DNA of 64,000 bases from Tessaracoccus sp. (GCF_016714275.1 NZ_JADJNP010000002.1:310001-374000), one strand, 5' to 3'. Positions 24,605 through 33,901 are shown, counted from the first letter of the stretch. Numbers and translations: made by a program. The notes: a model not told the origin generated them from the sequence alone.

Positions 24605-27442
24605 TCAGCTGCAGCCGCTGGTCGAGCCGCAGCCCTCGCAGACGTAGCAGCTGCCCGACGGGCGCATCTTCGTGCCGCACGTCATGCAGAGCGGCGCGTC
24701 GACCTCCGCGACACCGAGAGCCTCCATCAGCTCAGCCGTGGTGTGGGCGTCAAGCAGCGAGGGCTGACGGGCGCCGTCGACCTTGAAGTCGTCCCCGGCG
24801 TCATTGCGGAGCTGGTCCGCCTCCGGCATCGCGGCCTCGTCCTCCTCGGACAGGTAGGAGCCGGTCTCCACGTAACGGGCGCGCTCCGCGGCCGTGTAGA
24901 TGCCGAGCTCGGCACGGTCGTCGAAGCTCAGGTAGTCCAGCGCGAGACGGCGGAAGATGTAGTCCATGAAGGACTGCGCGATGCGGATGTCCGGGTCGTC
25001 GGTCATGCCGGCGGGCTCGAACTTCAGGTTGGTGAACTTCTGCACGAAGCTCTCCAGCGGCACACCGTACTGCAGGCCGATCGACACCGCGATCGAGAAC
25101 GCATCCATCACGCCGGCGAGGGTCGACCCCTGCTTGCCGAGCTTCAGGAACACCTCGCCGAGGCGGCCGTCGTTGTATGCGCCCGACGTCATGTAGCCCT
25201 CAGCGCCGCTCACCGCGAAGCTCGTGGTACGCGACATGCGCGACTTCGGCAGCCGCTCGCGCTTCGGGCGGTAGACGATCTTCTCGACGACCTCGGTCGC
25301 CACCGGCGCGGCCTTCTCGGCCTTCTTCTTGCCGTCGGACAGCGGTTGACCGACCTTGCAGTTGTCGCGGTAGACCGCGAGCGCCTTCAGTCCGAGCTTC
25401 CAGCCCTGCAGGTAGACGTCCTCGATCTCCTCGATGGTGGCCGACTCGGGAAGGTTCACCGTCTTCGAGATGGCGCCGGAGAGGAACGGCTGCACCGCGG
25501 CCATCATCCGGACGTGGCCCATTGGCTTGATGGCGCGCTGGCCCATGGCGGTGTCGAAGACCTCGTAGTGCTCCGCTGCGAGGCCGGGCGCACCGACGAC
25601 GTGGCCGTGCGTGCTGATGAACTCCACGATGGCGTCGATCTGCTCCGAGCTGTAGCCCAGGCGCTTCAGAGCACGCGGGATCGTCTGGTTGACGATCTGC
25701 ATCGAGCCACCACCGACCAGCTTCTTGAATTTGACCAGCGAGAAGTCCGGCTCGACGCCGGTGGTGTCGCAGTCCATCATGAAGCCGATGGTGCCGGTGG
25801 GCGCGAGCACCGACGCCTGCGCGTTGCGGAAGCCGTTCTTGGCACCGAGCGCGACGACACGGTCCCACTCGCGAGTGGCGACGGAGTGCAGGGCACGATC
25901 GTCGGCGAGAACGCGGAGGTTGTCATTGGCCGACTGGTGCTTGCGCATGACCCGCTGGTGGGCCTCGGCGTTGACCGCGTAGCCGTTGTACGGGCCGACG
26001 ACGGCAGCCAGCTCCGCGCTGCGACGGTAGGAGGCGCCCGTCATGATCGCGGTGATCGCGGCGGCGGTGGAGCGGCCGCCATCCGTGTCGTACCCCTTGC
26101 CCATGGCCATGAGCAGAGCGCCAAGGTTGGCGTAGCCGATGCCCAGCTGGCGGAAGTTGCGCGTGGTCTCGCCGATCGACTCGGTCGGGAAGTCCGCGAA
26201 GCAGATCGAGATGTCCATCGCGGTGATGATCAGCTCGACAGCCTTGACGAACAACTCGCCGTCGAACGAGCCGTCAGGACGCAGGAACTTCAGCAGGTTA
26301 AGCGAGGCCAGGTTGCACGACGAGTTGTCGAGACTCATGTACTCGGAGCAGGGGTTCGACGCCGTGATCGGGCCGGTCACCGGGTTGGTGTGCCAGTCAT
26401 TGATGGTGTCGTTGTACTGGATGCCGGGATCCGCGCACTCCCACGCGGCCTTCGCGATCCGGGTGAACAGCGAACGGGCGTCGATCTCCTCGATCACCGA
26501 GCCGTCCTGGCGGGCGCGCAGGCCGAAGGGGCGACCTGCCTCCACAGCCTCCATGAACTCGTCGGTGACCCGGACCGAGTTGTTCGCGTTCTGGTACTGC
26601 ACGGAGACGATGTCCTTGCCGCCCAGGTCCATGTCGAAGCCGGCGTCGCGGAGCGCGCGGATCTTGTCCTCCTCGCGCGCCTTGGTGTCCACGAACTCCT
26701 CGATGTCCGGGTGGTCGACATCGAGCACGACCATCTTGGCCGCGCGGCGGGTCGCCCCACCCGACTTGATGGTGCCGGCCGAGGCGTCGGCGCCACGCAT
26801 GAACGAGACGGGGCCGGAGGCGGTGCCACCGGAGCTGAGCAGTTCCTTCGAGGAACGGATCCGGGAAAGGTTCAGGCCGGCGCCGGAGCCGCCCTTGAAG
26901 ATGAAGCCCTCCTCCTTGTACCAGTTGAGGATCGAGTCCATCGAGTCATCGACCGAGAGGATGAAGCAGGCGCTGACCTGCTGCGGCGAGGGGGTGCCGA
27001 CGTTGAACCACACGGGAGAGTTGAAGGAGAAGTACTGGTTGAGGAGCATCCAGGTGAGCTCGTGCTCGAAGATCTCGGCGTCGTCGTCGGTGGCGAAGTA
27101 GCCGTACTCGCTGCCGGCAGCCGTATAAGTCTTGACGACGCGATCGATCAGGGTGCGAAGGCTGCTCTCGCGCCGCTCGGTACCCAGAGCTCCGCGGAAG
27201 TACTTGGTGGTGACGATCGTCGACGCGTTGACGCTCCAGCTGGAGGGGAACTCGACGCCCTTCTGCTCGAAGACGGTCTCGCCGGTCTTCCAGTTGGTCT
27301 GGACGACATCGCGGCGCTCCCACTCCACCTCGTCGTAGGGATGCACCCCCTTCTTCGTGAAGACGCGGTCGATGACGAGCCCTCGGGCGTCGCTGTCGGA
27401 ACCTGCCTTGCGGCGTGTCGCACGAGTTGCGGTCGCGGTCAT
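24605..27442 (-). CDS. nrdJ: Adenosylcobalamin-dependent (class II) ribonucleoside-diphosphate reductase
   Basis: The 945-residue protein is a full-length class II reductase that makes deoxyribonucleotides with a B12 radical, in the presence or absence of oxygen. The sequence shows the Cys of the first redox pair in SACFILSVDDSMDS, the active-site NPCSEYM segment, PTGTIGFMMDCDTTG, and a C-terminal zinc-type tail with CMTCG ... CYVCEGCGSTSGCS that carries the redox-shuttle cysteines. It is transcribed with nrdR (42-base gap) from a promoter with NrdR boxes. No B12 riboswitch was seen in the leader. Confidence 0.96.
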   Translation of the reverse strand: MTATATRATRRKAGSDSDARGLVIDRVFTKKGVHPYDEVEWERRDVVQTNWKTGETVFEQKGVEFPSSWSVNASTIVTTKYFRGALGTERRESSLRTLIDRVVKTYTAAGSEYGYFATDDDAEIFEHELTWMLLNQYFSFNSPVWFNVGTPSPQQVSACFILSVDDSMDSILNWYKEEGFIFKGGSGAGLNLSRIRSSKELLSSGGTASGPVSFMRGADASAGTIKSGGATRRAAKMVVLDVDHPDIEEFVDTKAREEDKIRALRDAGFDMDLGGKDIVSVQYQNANNSVRVTDEFMEAVEAGRPFGLRARQDGSVIEEIDARSLFTRIAKAAWECADPGIQYNDTINDWHTNPVTGPITASNPCSEYMSLDNSSCNLASLNLLKFLRPDGSFDGELFVKAVELIITAMDISICFADFPTESIGETTRNFRQLGIGYANLGALLMAMGKGYDTDGGRSTAAAITAIMTGASYRRSAELAAVVGPYNGYAVNAEAHQRVMRKHQSANDNLRVLADDRALHSVATREWDRVVALGAKNGFRNAQASVLAPTGTIGFMMDCDTTGVEPDFSLVKFKKLVGGGSMQIVNQTIPRALKRLGYSSEQIDAIVEFISTHGHVVGAPGLAAEHYEVFDTAMGQRAIKPMGHVRMMAAVQPFLSGAISKTVNLPESATIEEIEDVYLQGWKLGLKALAVYRDNCKVGQPLSDGKKKAEKAAPVATEVVEKIVYRPKRERLPKSRMSRTTSFAVSGAEGYMTSGAYNDGRLGEVFLKLGKQGSTLAGVMDAFSIAVSIGLQYGVPLESFVQKFTNLKFEPAGMTDDPDIRIAQSFMDYIFRRLALDYLSFDDRAELGIYTAAERARYVETGSYLSEEDEAAMPEADQLRNDAGDDFKVDGARQPSLLDAHTTAELMEALGVAEVDAPLCMTCGTKMRPSGSCYVCEGCGSTSGCS

Positions 27443-27484
27443 AACTATCCCCTCTTCGGTGTTTCCTGGAATCTTGTGGCTGTG

Positions 27485-27997
27485 TCAGCCGATGAGTGGC
27501 TCTTGCGCCGAGCCTAGCTCCGGCTCCGGAACGGGCCGGCGGCTCCTGGCGCCGACCTCGATCCGGATGGTGTCGATCTCCCGCTGGAAGTCATCGATCG
27601 ACTGGTAGTTCTTGTAGACGCTGGCGAACCGCAGATAGGCGACGGCGTCGAGTTCCTCGAGCGGACCGAGGATGGCCACCCCGATCTGCTCGGCGGGGAT
27701 CTCCGCCTGCCCGGACGCCCGGAGGGAGTCCTCGACCCGCTGCGCCAGCGACGCGAGCTGGGCCGGGGTGACCGGCCGACCCTTGCATGCCTTGAAGACG
27801 CCTCGAATGACCTTCTCGCGGCTGAACGCCTCCACCACGCCGGAACGCTTGACCACGGTCAGGACAATCTGCTCGACAGTGGTGAACTTGCGCTCACACG
27901 CCGGACACAGTCGCCTGCGGCGAATGGCCGAGCCGTCTTCCGTGGCACGCGAGTCCGACACCTTGGTGTCGCCGTGCCGGCAGAAGGGGCAATGCAT
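27485..27997 (-). CDS. nrdR: Transcriptional repressor NrdR
   Basis: The 170-residue repressor has an N-terminal zinc ribbon (CPFCRHG ... CPACERKF) and an ATP-cone (KRSGVVEAFSREKVIRG ... YLRFASVYKNYQ). It senses ATP/dATP and represses ribonucleotide reductase genes. It is upstream of nrdJ on the same strand, so it represses its own operon. Two NrdR-box-like sequences lie at 28057-28102, just upstream. The roughly 15-residue tail beyond the ATP-cone is Pro/Arg-rich. Confidence 0.96.
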   Translation of the reverse strand: MHCPFCRHGDTKVSDSRATEDGSAIRRRRLCPACERKFTTVEQIVLTVVKRSGVVEAFSREKVIRGVFKACKGRPVTPAQLASLAQRVEDSLRASGQAEIPAEQIGVAILGPLEELDAVAYLRFASVYKNYQSIDDFQREIDTIRIEVGARSRRPVPEPELGSAQEPLIG

Positions 27998-28056
27998 GAG
28001 GCATCCTGTCGCGTTGGTCCCGTGGGCGAGTCGCGTCGGCGTCGACCCCCGAAATT

Positions 28057-28130
28057 ACTATCTGTTGGGGATGCAGCGCCTCTGCTCTACTAGATATGGG
28101 ATATTACGCATGCGGCGCGTACAACACCAA
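28057..28130 (-). promoter_or_regulatory. nrdR-nrdJ promoter with two NrdR boxes
   Basis: Two related elements, ACTATCTGTTGGGG (28057-28070) and ACTAGATATGGGAT (28089-28102), start exactly 32 bases apart. That equals three helical turns and is a known NrdR-box spacing. On the minus strand, a -10 TAATAT (28101-28106) and a -35-like TTGGTG (28125-28130) are 18 bases apart. The upstream box overlaps the -10, which suits repression. Confidence 0.6.
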
Positions 28131-28203
28131 AACGACACGCCGACACGGGAACCTCAAATGCACGAACGCCCGACGCCTTCCCGGGGAGCCCGGCGACAGT
28201 ACC

Positions 28204-28533
28204 TCAGGGGTGGTCGACGTGGGCCCACGCAGGGTGCCCGGCGACATACTCCCGCGCGGGGTCCGGGTGTGCCATCGCGGCGATCTGCGGGACGCACACG
28301 GCGACTCCGAACACGGCGATGACACCCACGGCGGCGACTTTCAGGCGCAGCCCCCACTGGACGGGCTGCGGCGACGGGGCGACCACGCAGGACGACGCCT
28401 TCCCGACCCGGCCCGCCGCGACGCTCCGCTGCGGGTGAGCGACCGGAGTCTTCGACGCGGGGCGGCGGGACGGCGAGACGGCAACACGGCGTCCGCCCGA
28501 GCGAACGACCTCCGAGTGAGTAGCGACGGTCAT
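28204..28533 (-). CDS. Small membrane protein divergent from lexA, candidate SOS division inhibitor
   Basis: The 109-residue protein has a basic, Ser/Arg-rich N-terminal half, one membrane segment (about residues 66-86, VAAVGVIAVFGVAVCV) and a short C-terminal tail. Its position, divergent from lexA with LexA boxes in between, is that of Rv2719c/ChiZ in Mycobacterium and DivS in Corynebacterium, small membrane proteins that block division during SOS. The LysM domain usual in that group is absent. Function is inferred from position and topology only. Confidence 0.6.
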   Translation of the reverse strand: MTVATHSEVVRSGGRRVAVSPSRRPASKTPVAHPQRSVAAGRVGKASSCVVAPSPQPVQWGLRLKVAAVGVIAVFGVAVCVPQIAAMAHPDPAREYVAGHPAWAHVDHP

Positions 28534-28554
28534 GACAACCTCCCATGTAACCTA

Positions 28555-28566
28555 GAACGCCTGTTC
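28555..28566 (-). promoter_or_regulatory. LexA box upstream of the divergent membrane protein
   Basis: GAACGCCTGTTC fits the actinobacterial/Gram-positive SOS box core GAAC-N4-GTTC. It is 22 bases from the start of the 28204-28533 gene. Confidence 0.7.
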
Positions 28567-28600
28567 GATTCATACTGTAGCCCCATCCGGGCCACGAATC

Positions 28601-28612
28601 AAACGCTTGTTC
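28601..28612 (-). promoter_or_regulatory. Second LexA box in the lexA divergent region
   Basis: AAACGCTTGTTC, with one mismatch to GAAC-N4-GTTC, lies 46 bases from the first box. Paired boxes on this side suggest tight control of the small membrane protein. Confidence 0.5.
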
Positions 28613-28733
28613 GAGATGCATTTTCTCGCACCGCTTTCTGCGGCGCACATCACACTCCACCAGGGGGGTCTGACAATTTTCCCGAGGGCACCGAATGCGC
28701 CTCACGCCGGTCGCGCGACACACCCGTCATATC

Positions 28734-28745
28734 GAACACCTGTTC
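28734..28745 (+). promoter_or_regulatory. LexA box of lexA (autoregulation)
   Basis: GAACACCTGTTC, a full core match within CGAACACCTGTTCCG, is 23 bases from the lexA start and probably mediates self-repression. Confidence 0.75.
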
Positions 28746-28768
28746 CGGCTCTCGGGTAGGATCAATGT

Positions 28769-29512
28769 ATGGCTGAAGACACCCCCATCAAGCGGCGCGG
28801 ACGCGGCCGCCCGTCCAACGAGGACATCGCTGCGGAGCTCGGCAGCGTGACGCAGTTCGCCGCAACGGGGGCCACAGGCCTCACTCCGCGCCAGATAAAG
28901 ATCCTGCTGGTGATTCGCGAGGCGATGGAGGCCGATGGCTACCCGCCGAGCATCCGCGACATCGCGCAGCGAGCGGGGCTGGCGTCGACGTCGTCCGTCT
29001 CCCATCAGCTGAAGGTGCTGGAGGAGAAGGGTTTCCTCCGACGCGACCCGAACCGCCCGCGTGCCCTCGTGGTGACGCTGCCCGAGGAGCTGGGACAGAG
29101 GTCGATGGACTCGGAGCAGAGCTACGACGCGGCGCCGAAGGCGGTCACCGCACCGCTCGTCGGCCGGATCGCCGCCGGCGGCCCCATCCTCGCCACCCAG
29201 CAAATCGAGGACGTGTTCGCGCTCCCCCGCCAGCTCGTGGGAGACGGTGAGATCTTCATGCTGGAGGTCCGCGGCGACTCGATGATCGAGGCAGCCATCT
29301 GCGACGGCGACTGGGTGGTCGTGCGCCGCCAGCCGGACGCGGTCAACGGCGACATCGTCGCCGCGCTGCTCGATGACGAGGCAACGGTCAAGACGTTCAG
29401 CCGCAACGACGGAAAGGTCTGGCTGCTCCCCCACAACGAGCGCTACACGCCCATAGACGGCACCTACGCCTCCATCATGGGCAAGGTCGTCGCTGTGCTG
29501 CGCAAGCTGTAG
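28769..29512 (+). CDS. lexA: SOS repressor LexA
   Basis: The 247-residue LexA has an actinobacterial N-terminal extension (about residues 1-35). A winged HTH follows (LTPRQIKILLVIREAMEADGYPPS ... SSVSHQLKVLEEKGFLRRD). Next come the cleavage region with Ala-Gly in GRIAAGGPI and the S24 protease domain with Ser in GDSM and Lys in TVKTF. It represses the SOS regulon and self-cleaves on RecA filaments. Its own promoter and that of the divergent gene carry LexA boxes, as does recA at 41,241. Confidence 0.97.
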   Translation: MAEDTPIKRRGRGRPSNEDIAAELGSVTQFAATGATGLTPRQIKILLVIREAMEADGYPPSIRDIAQRAGLASTSSVSHQLKVLEEKGFLRRDPNRPRALVVTLPEELGQRSMDSEQSYDAAPKAVTAPLVGRIAAGGPILATQQIEDVFALPRQLVGDGEIFMLEVRGDSMIEAAICDGDWVVVRRQPDAVNGDIVAALLDDEATVKTFSRNDGKVWLLPHNERYTPIDGTYASIMGKVVAVLRKL

Positions 29513-29523
29513 CCCTTTCGACT

Positions 29524-29551
29524 CGCGCCCGGCCCTTCGGGCGGGAGCGCG
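29524..29551. terminator. Hairpin between lexA and dinG
   Basis: CGCGCCCGGCCC and GGGCGGGAGCGCG form an imperfect GC-rich stem around TTC, 11 bases after the lexA stop and 12 before the convergent dinG end. Confidence 0.5.
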
Positions 29552-29563
29552 GCTCAAGGAACG

Positions 29564-31555
29564 CTATTCGGCGCCGCGGAGGCGGCGGAGGGCCTGGACG
29601 GCGACATCTCCGTCGGTTGTCATCCAGAAATCCGGCAGCGACGCGCGAAGGTAGGAACCGTAGCGGGCGGTCGCCAACCGCGGGTCGAGCATCGCGACGA
29701 CGCCCTTGTCCTCGGCGCGGCGAATCAGCCGCCCCGCGCCCTGAGCGAGGAGCAGCGCAGCGTGCGTCGCGGCCACGGTCATGAACCCGTTGCCGCCGGC
29801 ATCGTCGACGGCCTTCTTGCGCGCCTGCATGAGCGGGTCGTCGGGCCGCGGAAAGGGAATCTTGTCAACGATCACGAGCTGGCAGGTCTCGCCGGGTACG
29901 TCGACGCCCTGCCACAGCGAGAGGGTGCCGAAAAGAGAGGCTGAGGGGTTGGCCGTGAACCGTGCCGTGAGCTCGCTCAGCTGCGCGTCGCCCTGGCACA
30001 GGATGGTCAGGTGCGGCAACTCGCGGCGGCAGTGCTCCGCCGCCTGCTCCGCGGCGCGACGCGACGCGAACAGCCCGAGCGTGCGGCCGTCGGCGGCCCA
30101 CATCAGCTGAGCGATCTCCGCGAGCGTCGCCTCGGTTAGCCCGTCCCTGCCGGGCGGCGGAAGTCGACGCGCCACGTAGAGGATGCCCTGCCTGCGGTAG
30201 TCGAACGGCGAGCCGACGTCGAGCCCGCGCCAGGAGAACTCGTCGCGCGGCTCGTCCTCGCCCTCAACCTTGTCCGCACGCCCAAGTCCGACGGTCGCGG
30301 CGGCCGGCTCGAACTCCCCACCGAGCGTGAGCGTCGCCGAGGTCAACACCGTCGGCGTCTCCGCGAAAACCTCGGAGCGCAGCAGCCCGGACACGTTCAA
30401 CGGGGCCACATACGCGGCGCGCCCCGTGATGTCGGAGTGGGTCACCCACACGACGTCGACCTCGGCGAGCTTGGCGATCCGCTCAGCCACGTCGAACACC
30501 TCCTTGACCGCCGACGCGGCCTGCTGGCGGTCGGGTTCATCCGCGGACGTGCCCAGCGCGCTGACGACGCGGCGGGCAACGTCGCGCAGTTGCGCGGCGG
30601 CGTACGGCAGCGGCGCCGAGGCTTGGGTGATCCGCGCCAGATCCGACTCGTCCAGCGCCGCGCGGAGCACGTCGGCCTGGCCGAGGAAGTCGGTGCCGAG
30701 GTCGTCGTCGAGCCAGTCGAGGACGCGGCGCGCCGTGCGCTCGACCATCCCTGGGGTCAGCTCGTCGGTGGCGGCCGTGGTGATCCGGCTGACCAACTCG
30801 TGCGCCTCGTCGACGATCAGCGCCTCATGCTCCGGGAGCGCAGTACCGCCATGCATCGTATTGATGGCGAGCAACGCGTGGTTGGTGACGACCAGTTGGG
30901 CGCCCCTGGCGCGTTCGCGCGACTCCTCGACGAAGCACTCGGTGCCGAACGGACACCTCGTGACACCGAGGCATTCGCGCGTCGGGATCGACACCTGGGC
31001 CCATCCTCTGGCCGTGTGCGACGGCGCGTCATCGCGATCTGCAAGGCCCCGGCGTTCGGCCTCCTCCTCGACCCATTCGCGCAGCGCGAGGACCTCGGCG
31101 CCCAGCTTGCTGACGTCGTCGCCCTTCGCCGTGGCGGCCGCGCCGGCGAGGGCGGCGCTGCCGATCAGGGAGTCCTGGTCGGCGCGCTCGCCCTGGCGGG
31201 CGCGGTAGAGGCAGGCGTAGTTGGTGCGCCCCTTCAGGATGGCCGCCTTGGGGCGGGTCCCGGTGACCGCCTCGACGGCGTCGAGCGCCGTCGGGATGTC
31301 CTTCGTCGCGAGCTGGGCCTGCAGCGCGAGGGTCGCCGTCGCCACGATCACCCGGGAGTCCGTCTCGACGCAGCGCGCGAGCGCGGGCGCCAGGTAGCCG
31401 AGCGACTTGCCCGTTCCCGTGCCCGCCTGCACGAGCAGATGCGGGCCGCCCTCCAACGTGGCGGCGACGGCGTCGGCCATCGCCTGCTGACCGGGACGGG
31501 CCTCGCCGTGGATTTCGCCGACGGCAGCGGCGAGGATCCGGCGGTGATCAGCCAC
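29564..31555 (-). CDS. dinG: DinG-family ATP-dependent DNA helicase
   Basis: The 663-residue superfamily 2 helicase of the DinG/XPD type has Walker A QAGTGTGKSLGYL near residue 42. Cysteines for a 4Fe-4S cluster lie in the NYACLYRARQG and ECLGVTRCPFGTEC segments. Motif II is VDEAHEL and motif VI is QGAGRLIRR. It unwinds DNA 5'-3', and DinG of E. coli is damage-inducible and resolves R-loops. Its start overlaps hflX by 8 bases, so it is translated from the hflX transcript. Confidence 0.92.
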   Translation of the reverse strand: MADHRRILAAAVGEIHGEARPGQQAMADAVAATLEGGPHLLVQAGTGTGKSLGYLAPALARCVETDSRVIVATATLALQAQLATKDIPTALDAVEAVTGTRPKAAILKGRTNYACLYRARQGERADQDSLIGSAALAGAAATAKGDDVSKLGAEVLALREWVEEEAERRGLADRDDAPSHTARGWAQVSIPTRECLGVTRCPFGTECFVEESRERARGAQLVVTNHALLAINTMHGGTALPEHEALIVDEAHELVSRITTAATDELTPGMVERTARRVLDWLDDDLGTDFLGQADVLRAALDESDLARITQASAPLPYAAAQLRDVARRVVSALGTSADEPDRQQAASAVKEVFDVAERIAKLAEVDVVWVTHSDITGRAAYVAPLNVSGLLRSEVFAETPTVLTSATLTLGGEFEPAAATVGLGRADKVEGEDEPRDEFSWRGLDVGSPFDYRRQGILYVARRLPPPGRDGLTEATLAEIAQLMWAADGRTLGLFASRRAAEQAAEHCRRELPHLTILCQGDAQLSELTARFTANPSASLFGTLSLWQGVDVPGETCQLVIVDKIPFPRPDDPLMQARKKAVDDAGGNGFMTVAATHAALLLAQGAGRLIRRAEDKGVVAMLDPRLATARYGSYLRASLPDFWMTTDGDVAVQALRRLRGAE

Positions 31556-32951
31556 GGACGAACGCCGCGAGCTCGTCCGCCAGGTCCGGCCGCACGCGCG
31601 CGGAGACGAGGGTGCCCTCGCCGGTGTGTTCGAGGGAGTCGATCTGTCCGGTCTTGTGGATCCGGTCCACCAGGTCGCCCCGGCCGTAGGGAACGAGCGC
31701 CGTGACGGCGACCTCTGGACGCGGCAGCCGTTCCGCGAGGACCTCCCGCAGCTCCTCGATCCCTTCGCCCGTGCGCGCCGATACCACGACAGCGCCAGGG
31801 TGAGAGCCCCGCAGCGCGAGGATGGTGCCCTCGTCAGCGAGGTCCGCCTTGTTCAGCACCAGTAGCTCCGGAACCGACCCCGCGTCGATGTCGGCGAGCA
31901 CAGTCCGCACGGCGGCGATCTGCCCCTCAGGATCTGGATCGGAGGCGTCCACGACGTGCACGAGCAGGTCCGCCAGCGCGGACTCCTCCAGCGTCGAGCG
32001 GAAGGCCTCGACCAGGTCGTGCGGGAGGTGCCGGACGAAGCCGACGGTGTCGGTCAGCGTGTACACGCGGCCGTCTGCGGTCTCGGTACGCCGCGTCGTC
32101 GGGTCAAGGGTGGCGAACAGTGCGTCCTCGACGAGAACGCCCGCGCCCGTGAGCCGGTTCAGCAGCGAGGACTTGCCCGCGTTGGTGTAGCCGACGATGG
32201 CGACCGACGGCACCTGGTTACGGCGCCGTTCCGCGCGCTTCCCCTCACGTGTTGCGTCCATCTCGCGCAGCTTCCTGCGCAGGATCGCGATCCGGGAGTG
32301 GATCCGACGGCGGTCTGTCTCGATCTTCGTCTCGCCGGGCCCGCGTCCGCCGATGCCCGCGCCGCCAGCCGCACGGCCACCGGCCTGGCGCGACAGGTTG
32401 CCGCCCCAGCCGCGGAGCCGCTGCTTCAAGTACTGGAGCTGGGCCAGCTCGACCTGCGCCTTTCCCTCGGCGCTCTTGGCGTGCTGCGCGAAGATATCGA
32501 GGATCAGCGCCGTGCGGTCGACGACCTTCACCTTGATCCGGTCCTCGAGGTTGCGTAGCTGCGCGGGCTCGAGTTCGCCGTCGCAAATGACGGTATCCGC
32601 ACCCGTGGCCCGGACGACCTCCGCCACCTCCTCCACCTTGCCGCTGCCGACGTACGTCGACGGGTCCGGATGGTTGCGGCGCTGAACGAGGGTGTCCAAC
32701 ACCTCGGAGCCGGCCGTCTCCGCCAGGAGCTTCAGTTCGGCCATCGCATTGTCGGCGTCCTCCTGCGTGCCGGAGGTCCAGACACTGACAAGCACCACGC
32801 GTTCCAGGCGGAGCTGGCGGTACTCGACCTCGGTGACGTCCTCGAGTTCCGTGCGCATGCCAGAGACCCGCCGCAGCGAGTGCCGGGCGGCGAGGTCGGC
32901 TTGGTCGCCGTCGTAGTCGGAGAGTTCTTCGTCGATCAGGTCTTCAGTCAT
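31548..32951 (-). CDS. hflX: Ribosome-associated GTPase HflX
   Basis: The 467-residue GTPase has the N-terminal HflX domain (SVWTSGTQEDADNAMAEL ... TYVGSGKVEEV), a coiled region with the glycine-rich GGRAAGGAGIGGRGPGETK loop, and the G domain with G1 VGYTNAGKSSLLN, G3 DTVGF and G4 NKAD. HflX splits or rescues ribosomes under stress. It is next to miaA and miaB in many bacteria, as here. Start ATG 32951 is chosen over 32975; a weak GGGAG is present upstream. Confidence 0.95.
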   Translation of the reverse strand: MTEDLIDEELSDYDGDQADLAARHSLRRVSGMRTELEDVTEVEYRQLRLERVVLVSVWTSGTQEDADNAMAELKLLAETAGSEVLDTLVQRRNHPDPSTYVGSGKVEEVAEVVRATGADTVICDGELEPAQLRNLEDRIKVKVVDRTALILDIFAQHAKSAEGKAQVELAQLQYLKQRLRGWGGNLSRQAGGRAAGGAGIGGRGPGETKIETDRRRIHSRIAILRRKLREMDATREGKRAERRRNQVPSVAIVGYTNAGKSSLLNRLTGAGVLVEDALFATLDPTTRRTETADGRVYTLTDTVGFVRHLPHDLVEAFRSTLEESALADLLVHVVDASDPDPEGQIAAVRTVLADIDAGSVPELLVLNKADLADEGTILALRGSHPGAVVVSARTGEGIEELREVLAERLPRPEVAVTALVPYGRGDLVDRIHKTGQIDSLEHTGEGTLVSARVRPDLADELAAFVRG

Positions 32952-33021
32952 CGTCAGACCATTCTCCCAGGCCACCCCACGCTGACCAAGCGGCCTCGCC
33001 AGGGTTGTGGATAAGTGGCGG

Positions 33022-33837
33022 TCAGATCCAGAACTCGCCCCGGCCGACGATGACCGCCGGACCAGTGAGGCGCGCGTTGTCTCCGTCGAACTCGACCGTC
33101 AGCTCCCCTCCGGGAACCGTGACCGTGACAGGCTCCTCGTGACCCGACACTGCACGGTAGGCCGCCGCGGAGGCGACGACCCCCGTGCCGCAACTGCGGG
33201 TCTCCCCTACGCCGCGCTCGTAAACCCGCATGGAGAGCGCACCCGGGCCGTCGACATGAATGAACTCGACGTTGACGCCGCCCGGATAGGCCGATCCCGG
33301 CGCCCAGACCGGCGCGATGCTCAGGTCGAGCCCCGCCAAGACGTCGTCGACGACGAACACGACCGCGTGGGGGTTGCCGACGTCGACCTTCGTGGCAGGC
33401 CAGCTCCGCCCGCCCAGCGTCACGGTGATCTCCTCGTCGGAGATGCCCGCGTGGCCGATGTCCGTGGAGATCAGCCCGAACCTTGCCACCTCGACATGCT
33501 TCACGCCGGCCCTGGTGGCGACGTCGAAGGACCCGCTGTCGACCAGCTGCTCGTTGATCAGGTGCCGCGCGAACACACGCAGGCCGTTGCCGCACATCTC
33601 CGCGACGGAACCGTCGGCGTTGTAGTAGTCCATGAACCACAGGTTGGGCTCGCCGTCCCAGTCCCGAACGCTGCTGGCCCGCACGACACGGAGCACGCCG
33701 TCGGCGCCGATGCCCGCGCGCCGGTCGCAGAGCATCTGGATGAACTCGGGATGCATGTCGTGCATGCCGTAGGAGTCATCGACGATGATGAAGTCGTTCT
33801 GGGTGCCGTGCCCCTTGTGAAAGCTGTACCTCCGCAT
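33022..33837 (-). CDS. dapF: Diaminopimelate epimerase
   Basis: The 271-residue enzyme converts LL- to meso-diaminopimelate for peptidoglycan and lysine synthesis. The two catalytic cysteines are in EMCGNGLR and RSCGTG. The N-terminal F-x-K-G-H-G-T-x-N-D-F and V-G-N-P-H motifs are present. It lies between miaA (64-base gap) and hflX on the same strand, the common actinobacterial order miaB-miaA-dapF-hflX. Confidence 0.96.
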   Translation of the reverse strand: MRRYSFHKGHGTQNDFIIVDDSYGMHDMHPEFIQMLCDRRAGIGADGVLRVVRASSVRDWDGEPNLWFMDYYNADGSVAEMCGNGLRVFARHLINEQLVDSGSFDVATRAGVKHVEVARFGLISTDIGHAGISDEEITVTLGGRSWPATKVDVGNPHAVVFVVDDVLAGLDLSIAPVWAPGSAYPGGVNVEFIHVDGPGALSMRVYERGVGETRSCGTGVVASAAAYRAVSGHEEPVTVTVPGGELTVEFDGDNARLTGPAVIVGRGEFWI

Positions 33838-33901
33838 ACCGCTGGCCTCCTCAACGCGTGGACTCCAGTCTAGTGGTGCGCTTCCCGCGTTGGGGCGGGG
33901 G

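Noticed and set aside
24539..27517. A 992-codon open frame on the strand opposite nrdJ
   Set aside because: It is the antisense shadow of a well-recognised gene in high-GC DNA; its composition (Arg, Val, Gly, His) has no domain.
27998..28203. Cobalamin riboswitch upstream of the B12-dependent reductase operon
   Set aside because: No B12-box-like conserved segment was found in the short leader; NrdR boxes explain the region.
32780..32800. A second RecA-NDp-like TTGTCAGTG
   Set aside because: It lies inside the hflX coding region and lacks the TAnnnT element at the required distance.
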